64,000 nucleotides of DNA from Chryseobacterium oncorhynchi. GTDB lineage: Bacteria; Bacteroidota; Bacteroidia; Flavobacteriales; Weeksellaceae. The notes beneath the pieces are model-generated. The model had not been told where the DNA came from and searched no databases. It worked only from the letters and a program-made list of their open reading frames with translations. The stretch spans positions 248,001 to 312,000 of the forward strand of contig NZ_PPEI02000004.1 in NCBI RefSeq assembly GCF_002899895.1, read 5' to 3'. The position numbers and the translations under genes were made by a program. Below are positions 34,727-46,449 of this stretch, piece after piece (the stretch's first letter is position 1; each line of letters starts with the position of its first letter).

Positions 34727-37700
34727 TTAGTTAAGGTCTTCGAATTCTTTCTTAGAACCTACGATAACATTCTGATACTCTTTAAGACCTGTACCTGCAG
34801 GAATTCTGTGACCTACAATTACATTTTCTTTAAGACCACCAAGCGCGTCTACTTTACCAGCAACAGCTGCTTCATTAAGCACCTTAGTTGTTTCCTGGAA
34901 TGATGCTGCAGACATGAACGACTTAGTTTGAAGAGCGGCTCTTGTAATACCTTGTAATACAGGAGTTGCAGTAGCAGGAAGTGCTTCTCTTACTTCTACC
35001 AAGTTTTGATCTTCACGTCTCAGTTTAGAGTTCTCATCTCTTAGTTCTCTTGCAGTAATCATCTGACCTGGGCTGAATTCTTTAGAATCACCAGCTTCTA
35101 CAACTACCTTAAGACCGAATACTCTGTTGTTTTCTTCCAAGAAATCAAACTTATGTTCAAGAGCTCCCTCAAGGAATTGAGTATCACCTCCATCTACGAT
35201 AGATACTTTTGTCATCATCTGTCTTACGATGATTTCGAAGTGCTTGTCGTCGATTTTTACCCCTTGTAGACGGTAAACTTCCTGAATCTCATTTACTAAG
35301 TATTCCTGAACCGCAGTTGGGCCTTTAATTCTTAGGATATCGTCCGGTGTAATAGAACCGTCAGAAAGTGGAGAACCAGCTCTTACGAAGTCATTCTCCT
35401 GAACCAAGATCTGGTTAGAAAGTTTTACTAAGTAAATTTTTCTTTCTCCAGTTTTAGCTTCAACAATAAGTTCACGGTTACCTCTCTTGATTTTTCCGTA
35501 AGAAACTACCCCGTCGATTTCAGTAACAACCGCTGGGTTTGATGGGTTTCTTGCTTCGAATAATTCGGTAACTCTCGGAAGACCTCCGGTGATATCCCCT
35601 GCTTTTGCAGATTTTCTTGGGATTTTGATTAAGACTTTACCAGCCTTAATTTTTTCACCATCGTTTACCATTAAGTGGGCTCCTACCGGTAAGTTGTATG
35701 CTTTCTGCTCAACACCTTTAGAATCTACCACCTTCAATGTAGGTACGGCTTTCTTATTTCTAGATTCAGAGATTACTTTCTCTTCGAATCCTGTTTGTTC
35801 GTCAATTTCAAGTTGGAATGAAATACCCTGAATAATATCTTCGTATTCTACCTTACCTGAAGTTTCAGCAATGATAACCGCGTTATACGGATCCCATCTA
35901 CAGATAACATCTCCTTTCTTCACTTTATCACCTGGTTTTACAGCTAATATAGATCCGTAAGGTACGTTAGCTACCATTAATGGAGTCTTAGACTCAGCAG
36001 CAACTAATCTAAATTCTGTTGAACGAGAAACAACAACCTCAGCTGTATTACCGTTTTCATCTTCAGAAGTAATTGTTCTTACTTCATCCATTTCAACGAT
36101 ACCATCTCTTCTAGCTACGATAGATGGGTTTTCAGAAACGTTACCTGCAGTACCCCCTTGGTGGAAAGTTCTCAACGTAAGCTGAGTACCTGGTTCCCCA
36201 ATTGATTGTGCTGCAATTACACCTACTGCTTCACCCATGTGGATTACTTTACCTGTTGCTAAGTTTCTACCGTAACATTTCGCACAGATACCTTTCTTAG
36301 CTTCACAAGTTAATGGTGAACGAACCTCCACAGCTTCTAATCCTGCTTCTTCGATTCTTTTCGCCAATGCTTCGATAATCACCTGATCTGCACTAGCAAT
36401 TAGCTCGTCAGTTTCAGGATCGTAAATATTATGAAGAGATACTCTACCTAAGATTCTTTCAGAGATTCTTTCAACAATCTCATCATTTTTCTTAAGTGCA
36501 GTAACTTCTGTACCTCTTAGAGTTCCACAGTCATCTTCTGTAACGATAACATCCTGTGCAACGTCTACCAATCTTCTCGTTAAGTAACCAGCATCGGCTG
36601 TCTTAAGAGCGGTATCCGCAAGACCCTTACGAGCACCGTGGGTAGAGATAAAGTACTCTAGAATCGAAAGACCTTCCTTAAAGTTTGCAAGGATCGGGTT
36701 TTCGATGATTTCCGCTCCGGTAGAACCAGCTTTTTGCGGTTTTGCCATCAAACCTCTCATCCCTGATAACTGACGGATCTGTTCTTTAGAACCCCTCGCT
36801 CCAGAGTCAAGCATCATATATACAGAGTTGAAACCACCTTGGTCAGTTTTCATTCTGCTCATGATCATTTCAGTTAATCCTGCGTTGGTGTTTGTCCAAA
36901 CGTCGATTACCTGGTTATAACGTTCTGTATCGGTAATTAGACCCATGTTATAGTTGGCTCTAATTTCGTCTACAGTTTCAATTGAAGTAGCAATCATCTG
37001 CTTCTTCTCAACAGGAACTACAATATCCCCAAGTGAGAATGAAAGACCTCCTTTGAATGCGTTAGAATACCCTAAGTCTTTCATTGCATCAAGGAACTTC
37101 ACAGTTGTAGGGAAATCCGTATCAGCAAGGATCTTACCGATAACATTTCTCAATGACTTTTTAGTCAAAAGCTCATTGATATATCCTGATTGTTTAGGTA
37201 CAATCTGGTTGAATAAGATTCTACCTACAGAAGTTTCGATCAATCTTGTTACTATTACTCCATCTTCTTTAATAGGTAATCTACATCTTACCTTAGCATT
37301 TAAAGAAACTCTACCTTCAGCATAAGCGATTTCCGCTTCCTCAGGAGAATAGAATGCAAGCCCTTCACCTTTTACTTTCATATCTTCTGTAGAGCTTAAT
37401 TCTTTAGTCATGAAATAAAGACCAAGAACCATGTCCTGAGAAGGTACTGTAATTGGAGAACCGTTTGCAGGGTTCAAGATGTTTTGAGAACCTAACATCA
37501 ATAACTGAGCTTCAAGGATTGCTTCTGGTCCTAACGGTAAGTGTACCGCCATCTGGTCACCATCGAAATCGGCGTTGAATGCTGTTGTTACTAACGGGTG
37601 TAGTTGGATTGCTTTACCCTCGATCATCTTAGGTTGGAAAGCCTGAATACCCAATCTGTGAAGCGTAGGTGCTCTGTTCAGTAGAACAGGGTGACCTTTC

Positions 37701-38989
37701 ATCACGTTTTCTAGGATATCATAAACTACTGGTTCTTTTCTATCAATAATTCTCTTTGCAGATTTTACTGTTTTTACAATCCCTCTTTCAATTAGTTTTC
37801 TAATGATAAACGGTTTGTAAAGCTCAGCTGCCATATCTTTAGGAATACCACATTCGTGAAGCTGCAAGTTTGGACCTACAACAATTACGGAACGCGCAGA
37901 GTAATCTACCCTTTTTCCTAGTAAGTTCTGACGGAAACGACCTTGCTTACCTTTCAATGAATCAGAAAGTGATTTCAATGGTCTGTTTGATTCAGATTTT
38001 ACTGCAGAAGATTTTCTTGTATTATCAAATAATGAATCTACTGATTCCTGAAGCATACGCTTCTCGTTTCTTAAGATTACTTCAGGAGCTTTGATCTCCA
38101 ATAATCTCTTCAAACGGTTATTTCTGATGATAACTCTTCTATAAAGGTCATTTAAGTCAGAAGTTGCAAAACGTCCTCCATCCAATGGAACTAATGGTCT
38201 TAATTCTGGTGGGATAACAGGAAGTACACGCATGATCATCCACTCTGGTCTGTTGATCATTCTTGTATTAGCACCTCTTAATGCTTCTACAACGTTCAAT
38301 CTTTTTAGAGCTTCAGTTCTTCTTTGTTTAGAACCTTCATTGTGAGCTTTGTGTCTTAAGTCGAAAGACAATGAATCAAGATCAATTCTTTTTAATAGAT
38401 CTTCTACAGCTTCAGCACCCATTCTGGCGATGAATTTGTTTGGATCAGAATCATCAAGATACTGGTTTTCTACAGGAAGAGTCTCCATGATGTCAAGGTA
38501 CTCTTCTTCTGTAAGGAATTCCATATTTTCAAAATCAGAACCGTCTAATTTCTTAGCAATACCTTGTTGAATCACTACATATCTTTCGTAGTAGATGATC
38601 ATATCTAATTTCTTAGAAGGAATTCCTAAAAGGTAACCGATTTTGTTTGGTAAAGAACGGAAATACCAGATGTGAGCGATAGGAACTACCAAATTGATAT
38701 GTCCAATTCTCTCTCTTCTTACTTTTTTCTCCGTAACCTCTACACCACAACGGTCACAAACGATCCCTTTGTAACGAATTCTCTTGTACTTACCACAAGC
38801 ACATTCGTAATCCTTTACCGGACCGAAGATTTTTTCACAGAACAACCCGTCTCTCTCAGGTTTGTGCGTTCTGTAGTTAATAGTTTCCGGCTTTAAAACC
38901 TCCCCTCTTGAGTCTTGTAAAATAGACTCCGGTGAAGCTAAACCGATGGTTATTTTATTAAATCTACTTGATTTATTTTTATTTGACAT
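34727..38989 (-). CDS. rpoC: DNA-directed RNA polymerase subunit beta'
   Basis: 1420 residues, a usual length for Bacteroidetes. The N-terminal zinc ribbon ([11 protein letters not shown]...CDRCGVEV) lies near residue 63-85, the catalytic magnesium loop [12 protein letters not shown] near 470, and a second zinc site ([13 protein letters not shown]) near 880-905. A bridge-helix/trigger-loop region with [20 protein letters not shown] is intact. It follows rpoB after 83 nt. Confidence 0.99.
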   Translation of the reverse strand: MSNKNKSSRFNKITIGLASPESILQDSRGEVLKPETINYRTHKPERDGLFCEKIFGPVKDYECACGKYKRIRYKGIVCDRCGVEVTEKKVRRERIGHINLVVPIAHIWYFRSLPNKIGYLLGIPSKKLDMIIYYERYVVIQQGIAKKLDGSDFENMEFLTEEEYLDIMETLPVENQYLDDSDPNKFIARMGAEAVEDLLKRIDLDSLSFDLRHKAHNEGSKQRRTEALKRLNVVEALRGANTRMINRPEWMIMRVLPVIPPELRPLVPLDGGRFATSDLNDLYRRVIIRNNRLKRLLEIKAPEVILRNEKRMLQESVDSLFDNTRKSSAVKSESNRPLKSLSDSLKGKQGRFRQNLLGKRVDYSARSVIVVGPNLQLHECGIPKDMAAELYKPFIIRKLIERGIVKTVKSAKRIIDRKEPVVYDILENVMKGHPVLLNRAPTLHRLGIQAFQPKMIEGKAIQLHPLVTTAFNADFDGDQMAVHLPLGPEAILEAQLLMLGSQNILNPANGSPITVPSQDMVLGLYFMTKELSSTEDMKVKGEGLAFYSPEEAEIAYAEGRVSLNAKVRCRLPIKEDGVIVTRLIETSVGRILFNQIVPKQSGYINELLTKKSLRNVIGKILADTDFPTTVKFLDAMKDLGYSNAFKGGLSFSLGDIVVPVEKKQMIATSIETVDEIRANYNMGLITDTERYNQVIDVWTNTNAGLTEMIMSRMKTDQGGFNSVYMMLDSGARGSKEQIRQLSGMRGLMAKPQKAGSTGAEIIENPILANFKEGLSILEYFISTHGARKGLADTALKTADAGYLTRRLVDVAQDVIVTEDDCGTLRGTEVTALKKNDEIVERISERILGRVSLHNIYDPETDELIASADQVIIEALAKRIEEAGLEAVEVRSPLTCEAKKGICAKCYGRNLATGKVIHMGEAVGVIAAQSIGEPGTQLTLRTFHQGGTAGNVSENPSIVARRDGIVEMDEVRTITSEDENGNTAEVVVSRSTEFRLVAAESKTPLMVANVPYGSILAVKPGDKVKKGDVICRWDPYNAVIIAETSGKVEYEDIIQGISFQLEIDEQTGFEEKVISESRNKKAVPTLKVVDSKGVEQKAYNLPVGAHLMVNDGEKIKAGKVLIKIPRKSAKAGDITGGLPRVTELFEARNPSNPAVVTEIDGVVSYGKIKRGNRELIVEAKTGERKIYLVKLSNQILVQENDFVRAGSPLSDGSITPDDILRIKGPTAVQEYLVNEIQEVYRLQGVKIDDKHFEIIVRQMMTKVSIVDGGDTQFLEGALEHKFDFLEENNRVFGLKVVVEAGDSKEFSPGQMITARELRDENSKLRREDQNLVEVREALPATATPVLQGITRAALQTKSFMSAASFQETTKVLNEAAVAGKVDALGGLKENVIVGHRIPAGTGLKEYQNVIVGSKKEFEDLN

Positions 38990-39004
38990 TTTTTAGATTT
39001 TAGA

Positions 39005-39051
39005 TTTTGGATTATAAATTTTGGATTATAAAATTCTGAACTGATTCAGAA
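39005..39051. repeat. Tandem 14-mer and small hairpin in the rpoB-rpoC spacer
   Basis: The 14-mer ttttggattataaa occurs twice in a row (39005-39018 and 39019-39032), followed by a 7-bp hairpin ttctgaa/ttcagaa (39034-39040, 39045-39051). A similar A/T-rich wording fills the spacer after rpoC. There is no T run, so it is not a typical terminator. Confidence 0.6.
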
Positions 39052-39072
39052 CTCGACATTCAAAATTTAAAA

Positions 39073-42000
39073 TTATTCCTCAAGTCTTACGTCAAGTCCA
39101 AGTCCTTGTAACTCGTGAAGTAATACGTTGAATGATTCTGGAATACCTGGTTCAGGCATAGATTCACCCTTAGCAATTGCTTCATAAGTTTTCGCTCTAC
39201 CAATCACGTCATCTGACTTCACAGTCAAGATTTCTCTCAAGATGTTTGATGCACCGAATGCTTCAAGTGCCCAAACCTCCATCTCTCCGAATCTCTGACC
39301 ACCGAACTGAGCTTTACCTCCTAACGGCTGCTGAGTAATCAATGAGTAAGGTCCAATAGAACGTGCGTGCATTTTGTCATCAACCATGTGTCCTAGTTTC
39401 AACATGTAAATGATACCTACAGTTGCAGCCTGAGTAAATCTTTCTCCGGTACCACCATCATAAAGGTGAGTGTGACCGAATTTAGGAAGACCCGCTTTCT
39501 CTGTATATTCAGTAATCTGATCAAGAGTTGCCCCGTCAAAGATTGGCGTAGCGAACTTCATACCCAGCTTCTGACCAGCCCATCCAAGAACTGTTTCATA
39601 GATCTGACCGATGTTCATACGAGAAGGTACCCCTAGTGGATTCAATACGATATCTACTGGTGTTCCATCTTCTAGGAACGGCATATCTTCTTCACGAACG
39701 ATTCTTGAAACGATACCTTTGTTACCGTGACGTCCTGCCATTTTATCTCCTACATTCAGTTTACGTTTCTTAGCGATGTAAACTTTAGCCAACTTCATGA
39801 TACCTGCTGGAAGCTCGTCTCCGATTGAAATTGCAAATTTCTCACGGTTTTTAACTCCCTGGATGTCATTATATTTGATTTTGTAATTGTGAATCAATTG
39901 TTTGATCAATTCATTCTTATCAGCGTCTACTGTCCAGTCTGCACCACTAACGTTTACATAATCTTCAACTGAAGTCAATAATTTGTGAGTGAATTTTACC
40001 CCTTTACCGATAATTTCCTCATCAAGGTCATTTTGTACCCCTTGAGAAGTTTTACCGCTTACCAGTGTATTTAATTTTTCAATTAAAGTATTTCTTAACT
40101 CATCAAATTTAGCCTTGTAAGTGTTTTCAATTTCTTCAAGTCTAAGTTTTTCTTCAGTTCTTTTCTTTTTGTCTTTGATGTTTCTAGAGAACAATTTCTT
40201 GTTGATAACAACTCCTCTTAATGAAGAATCTGCTTTTAATGATGCATCTTTTACATCACCAGCTTTATCACCGAAGATTGCTCTAAGAAGTTTTTCTTCA
40301 GGAGTTGGGTCAGATTCACCTTTTGGAGTAATTTTACCAATCATGATATCTCCAGGCTTCACTTCAGCACCAATTCTGATCATACCGTTCTCGTCAAGAT
40401 CTTTAGTAGCTTCTTCAGAAACGTTTGGAATATCTGCTGTCAATTCTTCCATACCTAATTTGGTATCACGAACTTCAAGAGAATACTCATCCACGTGGAT
40501 TGAAGTAAACCAGTCTTCACGTACAACTTTTTCGTTGATTACGATTGCATCCTCGAAGTTGTATCCTTTCCAAGGCATGAACGCTACCACTAAGTTTCTA
40601 CCAAGAGCCAATTCTCCTTTTTCAGTAGCATAACCGTCACAAAGTACTTGTCCTTTCTCCACTACATCACCTACTCTTACGTTTGGTCTTAGTGTGATTG
40701 TTGTACTCTGGTTAGTTTTTCTAAACTTAGTAAGTTTATATGTTTTAGTAGCAGACTCGAATTGTACTAAATCTTCGTCATCGCTTCTTTCATATTTAAT
40801 AGTGATCTTGTCAGCATCTACGTACTCTACAGTACCTGTACCTTCAGCATTGATCAAAATTCTTGAATCTCTTGCAACTTGTTGCTCAAGCCCAGTACCA
40901 ACAATTGGAGCTTGTGGCTTCAATAGAGGAACGGCCTGACGCATCATGTTAGATCCCATCAATGCACGGTTCGCATCATCATGCTCTAGGAACGGAATTA
41001 ATGAAGCAGAAATACCAGAAATCTGGTTTGGTGCAACATCAATAAGGTTAACCTGAGATGGCTCAACTACAGGGTAGTCACCATCCAATCTAGCAATAAT
41101 TCTGTCTGTTAAGAAATCACCATTATCACTCAATTCAACGTTTGCCTGAGCAATTACTTTGTCTTCTTCGTCTTCTGCATTAAGATAAATAGGGTCAGCA
41201 TTAAGATTAATCTTACTGTCTTCTACTTTTCTATATGGAGTTTCGATGAAACCTAGTCTGTTGATTTTAGCATAAATACCTAAAGATGAAATCAAACCGA
41301 TGTTTGGTCCTTCCGGAGTTTCAATCGGACAAATTCTTCCGTAGTGAGTATGGTGAACGTCACGAACCTCGAAACCTGCTCTTTCTCTTGATAAACCACC
41401 AGGCCCTAGTGCAGAAAGTCTACGCTTGTGCGTGATTTCTGATAATGGGTTGGTTTGGTCCATGAACTGAGAAAGCTGGTTGGTACCAAAGAACGAGTTA
41501 ATTACAGATGTTAAAGTCTTTGCATTTACAAGGTCAAGTGGAGTAAAGATTTCGTTATCTCTAACGTTCATTCTTTCCTTGATTGTTCTTGCAATTCTTG
41601 AAAGACCTACACCGAATTGTCCTGCTAATTGCTCACCAACAGTTTTAATTCTTCTGTTTGATAAGTGGTCAATATCATCTACATCAGTTTTTGAGTTTAC
41701 TAACTCAATTAAGTGTCTTACAATTGCAATGATATCTTCTTTTGTAAGAACTTCAGTTGTAGTTGGGATGTTTAGACTTAACTTCTTGTTCAATCTGTAA
41801 CGTCCTACTTCACCTAAAGAGTATCTCTGCTCAGAGAAGAATAATTTTTCAATGATTCCTCTTGCTGTTTCCTCATCTGGTGGATCTGCATTTCTTAACT
41901 GACGATAAATATACTCTACTGCTTCTTTTTCAGAGTTAGTAGGGTCTTTTTGTAATGTATTCTGAATGATAGAGAATTCATTGCTGTTTTCTTTGTGAAT

Positions 42001-42894
42001 CAAGATAGACTTCACACCAGCATCCAAGATAAGATCTAAGTGTTCTTTTTCAAGAATAGTTTCTCTATCTAAGATGATTTCGTTTCTTTCAATAGAAACT
42101 ACTTCACCTGTATCTTCGTCTACGAAATCTTCGAACCAAGTGTTCAATACTCTCGCAGCCAATGTTCTCCCTTCTACTTTTTTAAGGGCAGCTTTAGAAA
42201 CTTTCACTTCTTCAGCAAGGTCGAAGATCTGAAGGATATCCTTGTCAGATTCGTAACCGATAGCTCTTAATAAAGTTGTTAATGGTAATTTTTTCTTACG
42301 GTCGATATACGCGTACATTACGCTGTTGATATCCGTTGTAAATTCCATCCAAGATCCTTTGAAAGGGATAATTCTTGAATAGTAAAGTTTGGTTCCGTTA
42401 GCGTGGTAAGTTTGTCCGAAGAATACACCAGGTGAACGGTGAAGCTGCGTAACGATAACTCTTTCTGCACCATTGATGATGAAAGATCCACTTGGCGTCA
42501 TATAAGGAACCGGACCTAAATATACATCCTGAACCACAGTTTGGAAATCTTCGTGTTCCGGGTCAGTACAATATAATTTAAGTCTTGCTTTTAGAGGAAC
42601 TGAATAAGTAAGTCCTCTTTCCACACATTCATCGATTGAATAACGTGGAGAATCTACCAGATAGTCTAAGAATTCTAATACGAATTGGTTTCTTGAATCC
42701 GTAATTGGGAAATTCTCTTGGAAAGTCTTGTAAAGAGCTTCTGTCTTTCTGGCTTCAGGAAGTGTATCAAGCTGGAAAAATTCTCTGAAAGACTCGATTT
42801 GGATATCCAAGAAGTCTGGAGTGATGATTTTTCCTTTCGCTGATGAGAAATTAATTCTCGGATTTCCTTGAGTTGTTGATTTTGTTTTACTCAT
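39073..42894 (-). CDS. rpoB: DNA-directed RNA polymerase subunit beta
   Basis: 1273 residues. Conserved beta segments include the rifampicin region ([31 protein letters not shown], given here only in part by its key words FMDQTNPL and [12 protein letters not shown]), [11 protein letters not shown], and the C-terminal [12 protein letters not shown]. The residues usually changed in rifampicin resistance look wild type (Q, D, H and S positions present). It is transcribed with rpoC, from a promoter about 340 nt upstream, not directly from rplL. Confidence 0.99.
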   Translation of the reverse strand: MSKTKSTTQGNPRINFSSAKGKIITPDFLDIQIESFREFFQLDTLPEARKTEALYKTFQENFPITDSRNQFVLEFLDYLVDSPRYSIDECVERGLTYSVPLKARLKLYCTDPEHEDFQTVVQDVYLGPVPYMTPSGSFIINGAERVIVTQLHRSPGVFFGQTYHANGTKLYYSRIIPFKGSWMEFTTDINSVMYAYIDRKKKLPLTTLLRAIGYESDKDILQIFDLAEEVKVSKAALKKVEGRTLAARVLNTWFEDFVDEDTGEVVSIERNEIILDRETILEKEHLDLILDAGVKSILIHKENSNEFSIIQNTLQKDPTNSEKEAVEYIYRQLRNADPPDEETARGIIEKLFFSEQRYSLGEVGRYRLNKKLSLNIPTTTEVLTKEDIIAIVRHLIELVNSKTDVDDIDHLSNRRIKTVGEQLAGQFGVGLSRIARTIKERMNVRDNEIFTPLDLVNAKTLTSVINSFFGTNQLSQFMDQTNPLSEITHKRRLSALGPGGLSRERAGFEVRDVHHTHYGRICPIETPEGPNIGLISSLGIYAKINRLGFIETPYRKVEDSKINLNADPIYLNAEDEEDKVIAQANVELSDNGDFLTDRIIARLDGDYPVVEPSQVNLIDVAPNQISGISASLIPFLEHDDANRALMGSNMMRQAVPLLKPQAPIVGTGLEQQVARDSRILINAEGTGTVEYVDADKITIKYERSDDEDLVQFESATKTYKLTKFRKTNQSTTITLRPNVRVGDVVEKGQVLCDGYATEKGELALGRNLVVAFMPWKGYNFEDAIVINEKVVREDWFTSIHVDEYSLEVRDTKLGMEELTADIPNVSEEATKDLDENGMIRIGAEVKPGDIMIGKITPKGESDPTPEEKLLRAIFGDKAGDVKDASLKADSSLRGVVINKKLFSRNIKDKKKRTEEKLRLEEIENTYKAKFDELRNTLIEKLNTLVSGKTSQGVQNDLDEEIIGKGVKFTHKLLTSVEDYVNVSGADWTVDADKNELIKQLIHNYKIKYNDIQGVKNREKFAISIGDELPAGIMKLAKVYIAKKRKLNVGDKMAGRHGNKGIVSRIVREEDMPFLEDGTPVDIVLNPLGVPSRMNIGQIYETVLGWAGQKLGMKFATPIFDGATLDQITEYTEKAGLPKFGHTHLYDGGTGERFTQAATVGIIYMLKLGHMVDDKMHARSIGPYSLITQQPLGGKAQFGGQRFGEMEVWALEAFGASNILREILTVKSDDVIGRAKTYEAIAKGESMPEPGIPESFNVLLHELQGLGLDVRLEE

Positions 42895-43237
42895 AAAACT
42901 TTTAAGAAAGGGTTAAAAAATATTTTGATTCATTAAAAAATATCAGGAGAGAAAAAGGGAAAAAAGAGTAATAAAAAAAGAAAAAGGGAAGAAAATTTTG
43001 GCGCAATTATCGGTCTTTGTTCTTTATTTTATGTTCTTTAAGTCTTTTAACTGATTCCTAACTGCAACACTGGTATATCTTTTCACAGTGTAATGCAAAA
43101 TACTTTTATTTACTTTTGAGGCTATATTACCTGCAATATCTATAAACACGAAACCCCTTCCATGTTTTTACACAATGAAAGAGTTGATTTTCAATATTTT
43201 ATAAATTTATATACAAATTTTCGCGCCAAAAGAGGTG
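42895..43237 (-). other. Long 5' leader of rpoBC mRNA
   Basis: About 340 nt separate the predicted rpoB promoter from its ATG. The extreme 5' end of the RNA (minus-strand TTTTGGCGC, 43223-43231) is perfectly complementary to a segment about 100 nt before rpoB (42996-43004), which would close a domain of about 235 nt. The last 100 nt are a pyrimidine-rich tract in the RNA (42945-42993). A possible GTG-started frame of 41 codons (43024-43149) lies inside. Confidence 0.5.
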
Positions 43238-43269
43238 CAAAGATACATAAAATTATCTATAATAACAAA
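43238..43269 (-). promoter_or_regulatory. Promoter of rpoBC
   Basis: On the minus strand TTTG (43266-43269), a 20-nt spacer, then TATCTTTG (43238-43245) followed by GCAC. Both halves match the Bacteroidetes consensus. Confidence 0.7.
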
Positions 43270-43273
43270 TGAA

Positions 43274-43296
43274 AACCACTTCAAAATGAAGTGGTT
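43274..43296 (-). terminator. Terminator of the surface-protein block before rpoB
   Basis: Perfect 9-bp stem aaccacttc / gaagtggtt, with a T-rich stretch after it on the minus strand, directly upstream of the rpoB promoter. Confidence 0.82.
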
Positions 43297-43323
43297 AAAT
43301 ATTATTTTTTGTTTAAATAAACA

Positions 43324-43857
43324 TTATGGTTTCCAGAAAGTCCAATTACTTCCATTGAAAACAGCCAAAAGCTTTGTTGCTGTATCATAAACTACCATTC
43401 CTGGTGAAGGATTGATAATAGTAGTCTGAGGATTAGCAACTTTAGGAAGAACCATCGCTTTATTAGTATCTTCCAATACCAGAACTCCCGGGGTTGACGT
43501 TAATGTTCCTATGCCCACTTTTGCTGTAGAACTTTCAGTTGCCGAATTTTGAATGGTCACACCATCTACGCTTGTGACAGGATCAACCGTTGTTCCGGAT
43601 GTATTTACAGTAAGATCTTTCCAGCCTGAAGCATATTTTACCTTTACTTTTTTATCAGCAAGATCATAAGCCATCGTTCCATTAACTACTCCTGTAACAG
43701 AAGCTACATTGGTCACCCATGGTAAAATCAAGCCTCTGTTACCTGTTCCAAAATCAAGAGATACTGATGGAGAAGCAACTGCGGTTTTCCCAATAGCAAC
43801 CTGTGCATTGATAAAGAAAGAAAATAAAACAAAACTGATTACTATACTATTTTTCAT
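43324..43857 (-). CDS. Small exported surface protein, GMxVY/GW-motif family
   Basis: 177 residues from ATG 43857, giving a signal peptide (MKNSIVIS to INAQ); the longer frame runs into the preceding gene. The N-terminus has AQVAIGKTA and SLDFG, a variant of the VGIN...LDVxG pattern seen in the neighbours. Two copies of a short module occur: LILPWV...GTMAYDLADKKVKV..SGWKDL and MVLPKV...GMVVYDTATKLLAV..SNWTFWKP. No enzyme motif. It lies 13 nt after the DUF11 gene and ends the block. Confidence 0.8.
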   Translation of the reverse strand: MKNSIVISFVLFSFFINAQVAIGKTAVASPSVSLDFGTGNRGLILPWVTNVASVTGVVNGTMAYDLADKKVKVKYASGWKDLTVNTSGTTVDPVTSVDGVTIQNSATESSTAKVGIGTLTSTPGVLVLEDTNKAMVLPKVANPQTTIINPSPGMVVYDTATKLLAVFNGSNWTFWKP

Positions 43858-43870
43858 AATTTTCAATTTA

Positions 43871-46267
43871 TTAGTTAACATCAGGACAAGTTTGTGTATT
43901 AAAACATTTCCAGCCGGACGGTGTCCCATCCGTATTCACCTGAAGACAGTCAAGCGTTATATTATAGATCATCATTCCTTCCACCAGGTTAGCTGCGGGG
44001 ATCAGAACAATCTGAGGTGTAGTAAGCCTGTTCAAAACAAATCCTTTAGTTTTAGCTTCCAATGCCATCCATCCTCCTTTTCTCACCATAGGCCAATTTG
44101 CACCACCTGCTCCTGCTCTATTCAGAGCTGTAATTCCTTGGTTTGTATTCAGACTTGTTCCAGAAGTTACTGACGGTTTATAGCAAAGACAAGCATTAAC
44201 AGCAGCATTTTGAGAAGATCCAAGACCTTGCCCTTGGTCTCCACCGATATCCGCTGCTCCACCATTATTAACTAAAGCAGGAACCCCTTGAGCGTCTACA
44301 GCTCCAGGTATTGATCCATTTGCATTGATCTGCTGCAGCTTCACATTTTCATCCCCCTCAAGAGAATCAAAACAGCCATCATTATCAGAGTCCAAATCCA
44401 GGTGATTAAATATCCCGTCTCCATCGGTATCACAAGTAAACGCTAAGACTGAGATATTATCCAAAGACCAGTCATCAAGTCCATTAGTAGATCTGAAAAT
44501 AAGTGTAGCAGTATCCGGAATAGGACTATTAGGAACATTCAAGGTAAATGTATGGTTAGTATATCCGCTTTGATTAGCAGTTGTGAAAGGTACAAAGCTA
44601 GAAGTAGCTCCATTACTCAATACAATGGTAACATTATTCACGGTAGTACTTCTCGTTGTGCCATTACTAATTGTTGCATAAAGAGTACCATTTAGCAGTA
44701 TCTGCAAGCTTGCTGTGGATCCGGAAGCATTATTTCCATCCTGCGCTCCTAACGTAAGTGTAATAGGAATAAAATTATTGGTATTCGTTAAGTTATTTAA
44801 AGTCTGATTAGCATCTTTATTGGAAACGTTATCTGTACTAATATTAATGTCTGTTCCGCTTGACACCCATTCTGGGGCTAATGTCCAGCCATTAGCATTT
44901 CCTGTAAAGGTCCCATTTGTTACAATATCATTTCCGGGGCATTCGACATTATCAAGAATACCATCATTATCATCATCCAAATCGGAAGAGTTTCCTATTC
45001 CATCTCCATCCTTATCTGAAGTCGTTACTCTTACACTAGCTGTATTATCTGCAGTATCAGGATCATTTAAATCCCCGGTAATGGTTGCTGTATTCAAATA
45101 ACTTCCAGCCGCACTCACAGTAGCTGTCATTGTAAGCGTTGCACTTGCTCCCGAACTCAGTCCTCCAATTGTCCAAGCTCCCGTAGAGCTATTATATGTA
45201 CCTACAGACGGTGTAGCACTCACAAATGTCAATCCTGCAGGAAGCAGATCATTTACCAGCACCCCTGTATTATTAGAAGCTCCGTTATTAGTAGCGGTTA
45301 CAGTAAACACAACATTATTACCAGCCACCGGAGATACATTATTTACAGTTTTCGTTACTCTTAAGTTGGATTCCTGTACTGTAAACCCAAGCATGTATCC
45401 ATCTCCTGCGGTATTGGTTGTCCCGTGCCAGTTCGTTCCGGTATTGGCTGTTCCACCTCGGGTATATACCCTCAATGTAAGCGTTGTGATTCCTGTTCCA
45501 GAAACAAGCACTGTACCTCTGGAAACGTTTGCTACTGCACCATCCGGAGTCGTTGCAGAATTCAGTATCTGCGTTGAAGTAACATTTAAAAGCGCTGATC
45601 CGGAAATTTTAGAAAAGGTTACCGGAACATTAGATGATAAATAATCAAACTCAGCAGTATAGTTTTGTCCGTTAGATGTTCCACCTAATGCATTAACCTG
45701 TAAATATGGATTATTCACCGGCCTGCTAAAAGTAATGGTCATATCTGCCATCTGCCACCTTTGATTTGTTGCCCTAGTGGCCGCGCTTAATGGTTGAACA
45801 TTAGTGAAAAGATTAATCGCTCTGTTAACAGTAATATCAATCCCATTCCCTACCAGTGCACCACTACTCGTAAAAGGAGTACTAACAGTGGTATTTCCAA
45901 AAGAATTCATTAATGTTAAAACAGGTTCACCTGGATATCCCATGAGAACAGCTCCATTATACCCTGCAAAATTTGCCTGTGTATATTGCTGATTACTCAA
46001 AGTATAGGTAACATTCAATGGGGTAGGATTTGCATAGGTAGCAAAAGTATTCCCTGTAGGGTTATTGGTATTGTTCCTAAGCCTGATTGTAGTAGTTCCT
46101 ACCGAATTGGTAACATTCGCCGTAGGATTCCCATCCCCGTCAGTCATTTCCAAAGAAGCATTTTGTGCCCTCAAATGGAAGATTGAAAAAAGTCCTATTG
46201 CAAAGACCAGTTTCTTTTGAATCGAAAAATTCCGATTCCCAGATAAGACAAAATAGTTTAAATTCAT
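43871..46267 (-). CDS. Large secreted protein with DUF11 and calcium-binding TSP3 repeats
   Basis: 798 residues from ATG 46267; the frame extends to TTG 46324 without gain. Signal peptide to about residue 35 (HLRAQ). Order: a beta-rich N-terminal domain, a DUF11 module near 320-420 (VTKTVNNVSPVAGNNVVFTV, LLPAGLTFVSATPSVG), thrombospondin type 3-like Asp-rich repeats (DKDGDGIGNSSDLDDDNDG), a second beta domain, another Asp repeat (DTDGDGIFNHLDLDSDNDG), and a C-terminal module (PAANLVEGMMIYN ... SGWKCF). No standard T9SS tail is visible. Probably a surface or matrix protein. Confidence 0.85.
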   Translation of the reverse strand: MNLNYFVLSGNRNFSIQKKLVFAIGLFSIFHLRAQNASLEMTDGDGNPTANVTNSVGTTTIRLRNNTNNPTGNTFATYANPTPLNVTYTLSNQQYTQANFAGYNGAVLMGYPGEPVLTLMNSFGNTTVSTPFTSSGALVGNGIDITVNRAINLFTNVQPLSAATRATNQRWQMADMTITFSRPVNNPYLQVNALGGTSNGQNYTAEFDYLSSNVPVTFSKISGSALLNVTSTQILNSATTPDGAVANVSRGTVLVSGTGITTLTLRVYTRGGTANTGTNWHGTTNTAGDGYMLGFTVQESNLRVTKTVNNVSPVAGNNVVFTVTATNNGASNNTGVLVNDLLPAGLTFVSATPSVGTYNSSTGAWTIGGLSSGASATLTMTATVSAAGSYLNTATITGDLNDPDTADNTASVRVTTSDKDGDGIGNSSDLDDDNDGILDNVECPGNDIVTNGTFTGNANGWTLAPEWVSSGTDINISTDNVSNKDANQTLNNLTNTNNFIPITLTLGAQDGNNASGSTASLQILLNGTLYATISNGTTRSTTVNNVTIVLSNGATSSFVPFTTANQSGYTNHTFTLNVPNSPIPDTATLIFRSTNGLDDWSLDNISVLAFTCDTDGDGIFNHLDLDSDNDGCFDSLEGDENVKLQQINANGSIPGAVDAQGVPALVNNGGAADIGGDQGQGLGSSQNAAVNACLCYKPSVTSGTSLNTNQGITALNRAGAGGANWPMVRKGGWMALEAKTKGFVLNRLTTPQIVLIPAANLVEGMMIYNITLDCLQVNTDGTPSGWKCFNTQTCPDVN

Positions 46268-46401
46268 ATTTTTTACATCAATATTTAATATTAAAATTAA
46301 TAATTTCTTATTATTTTTTTGCAAAAATATTAATATATAATGATTAGTTTTTGAAAAATATTAAAATATATTTTCAAAATCTATTACCTATCATAAAAAA
46401 A

Positions 46402-46423
46402 GGCTGCCCATCAATGAGCAGCC
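46402..46423 (-). terminator. Terminator of the 866-residue T9SS protein gene
   Basis: Stem ggctgccca / tgagcagcc (one G-U pair), followed on the minus strand by a run of seven T. Confidence 0.85.
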
Positions 46424-46449
46424 CTTATTAACACTAAAAAGTTTTATAA

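Noticed and set aside
39005-39032. Direct repeats considered as a CRISPR array
   Set aside because: Only two adjacent copies, no spacers and no cas genes.
40121-40633. 170-codon frame antisense to rpoB
   Set aside because: Mirror of rpoB coding; Ser/Phe-rich composition typical of shadow frames.
43024-43149. 41-codon GTG-started frame in the rpoB leader (minus strand)
   Set aside because: Rare start codon and no recognisable motif; kept only as part of the leader description.
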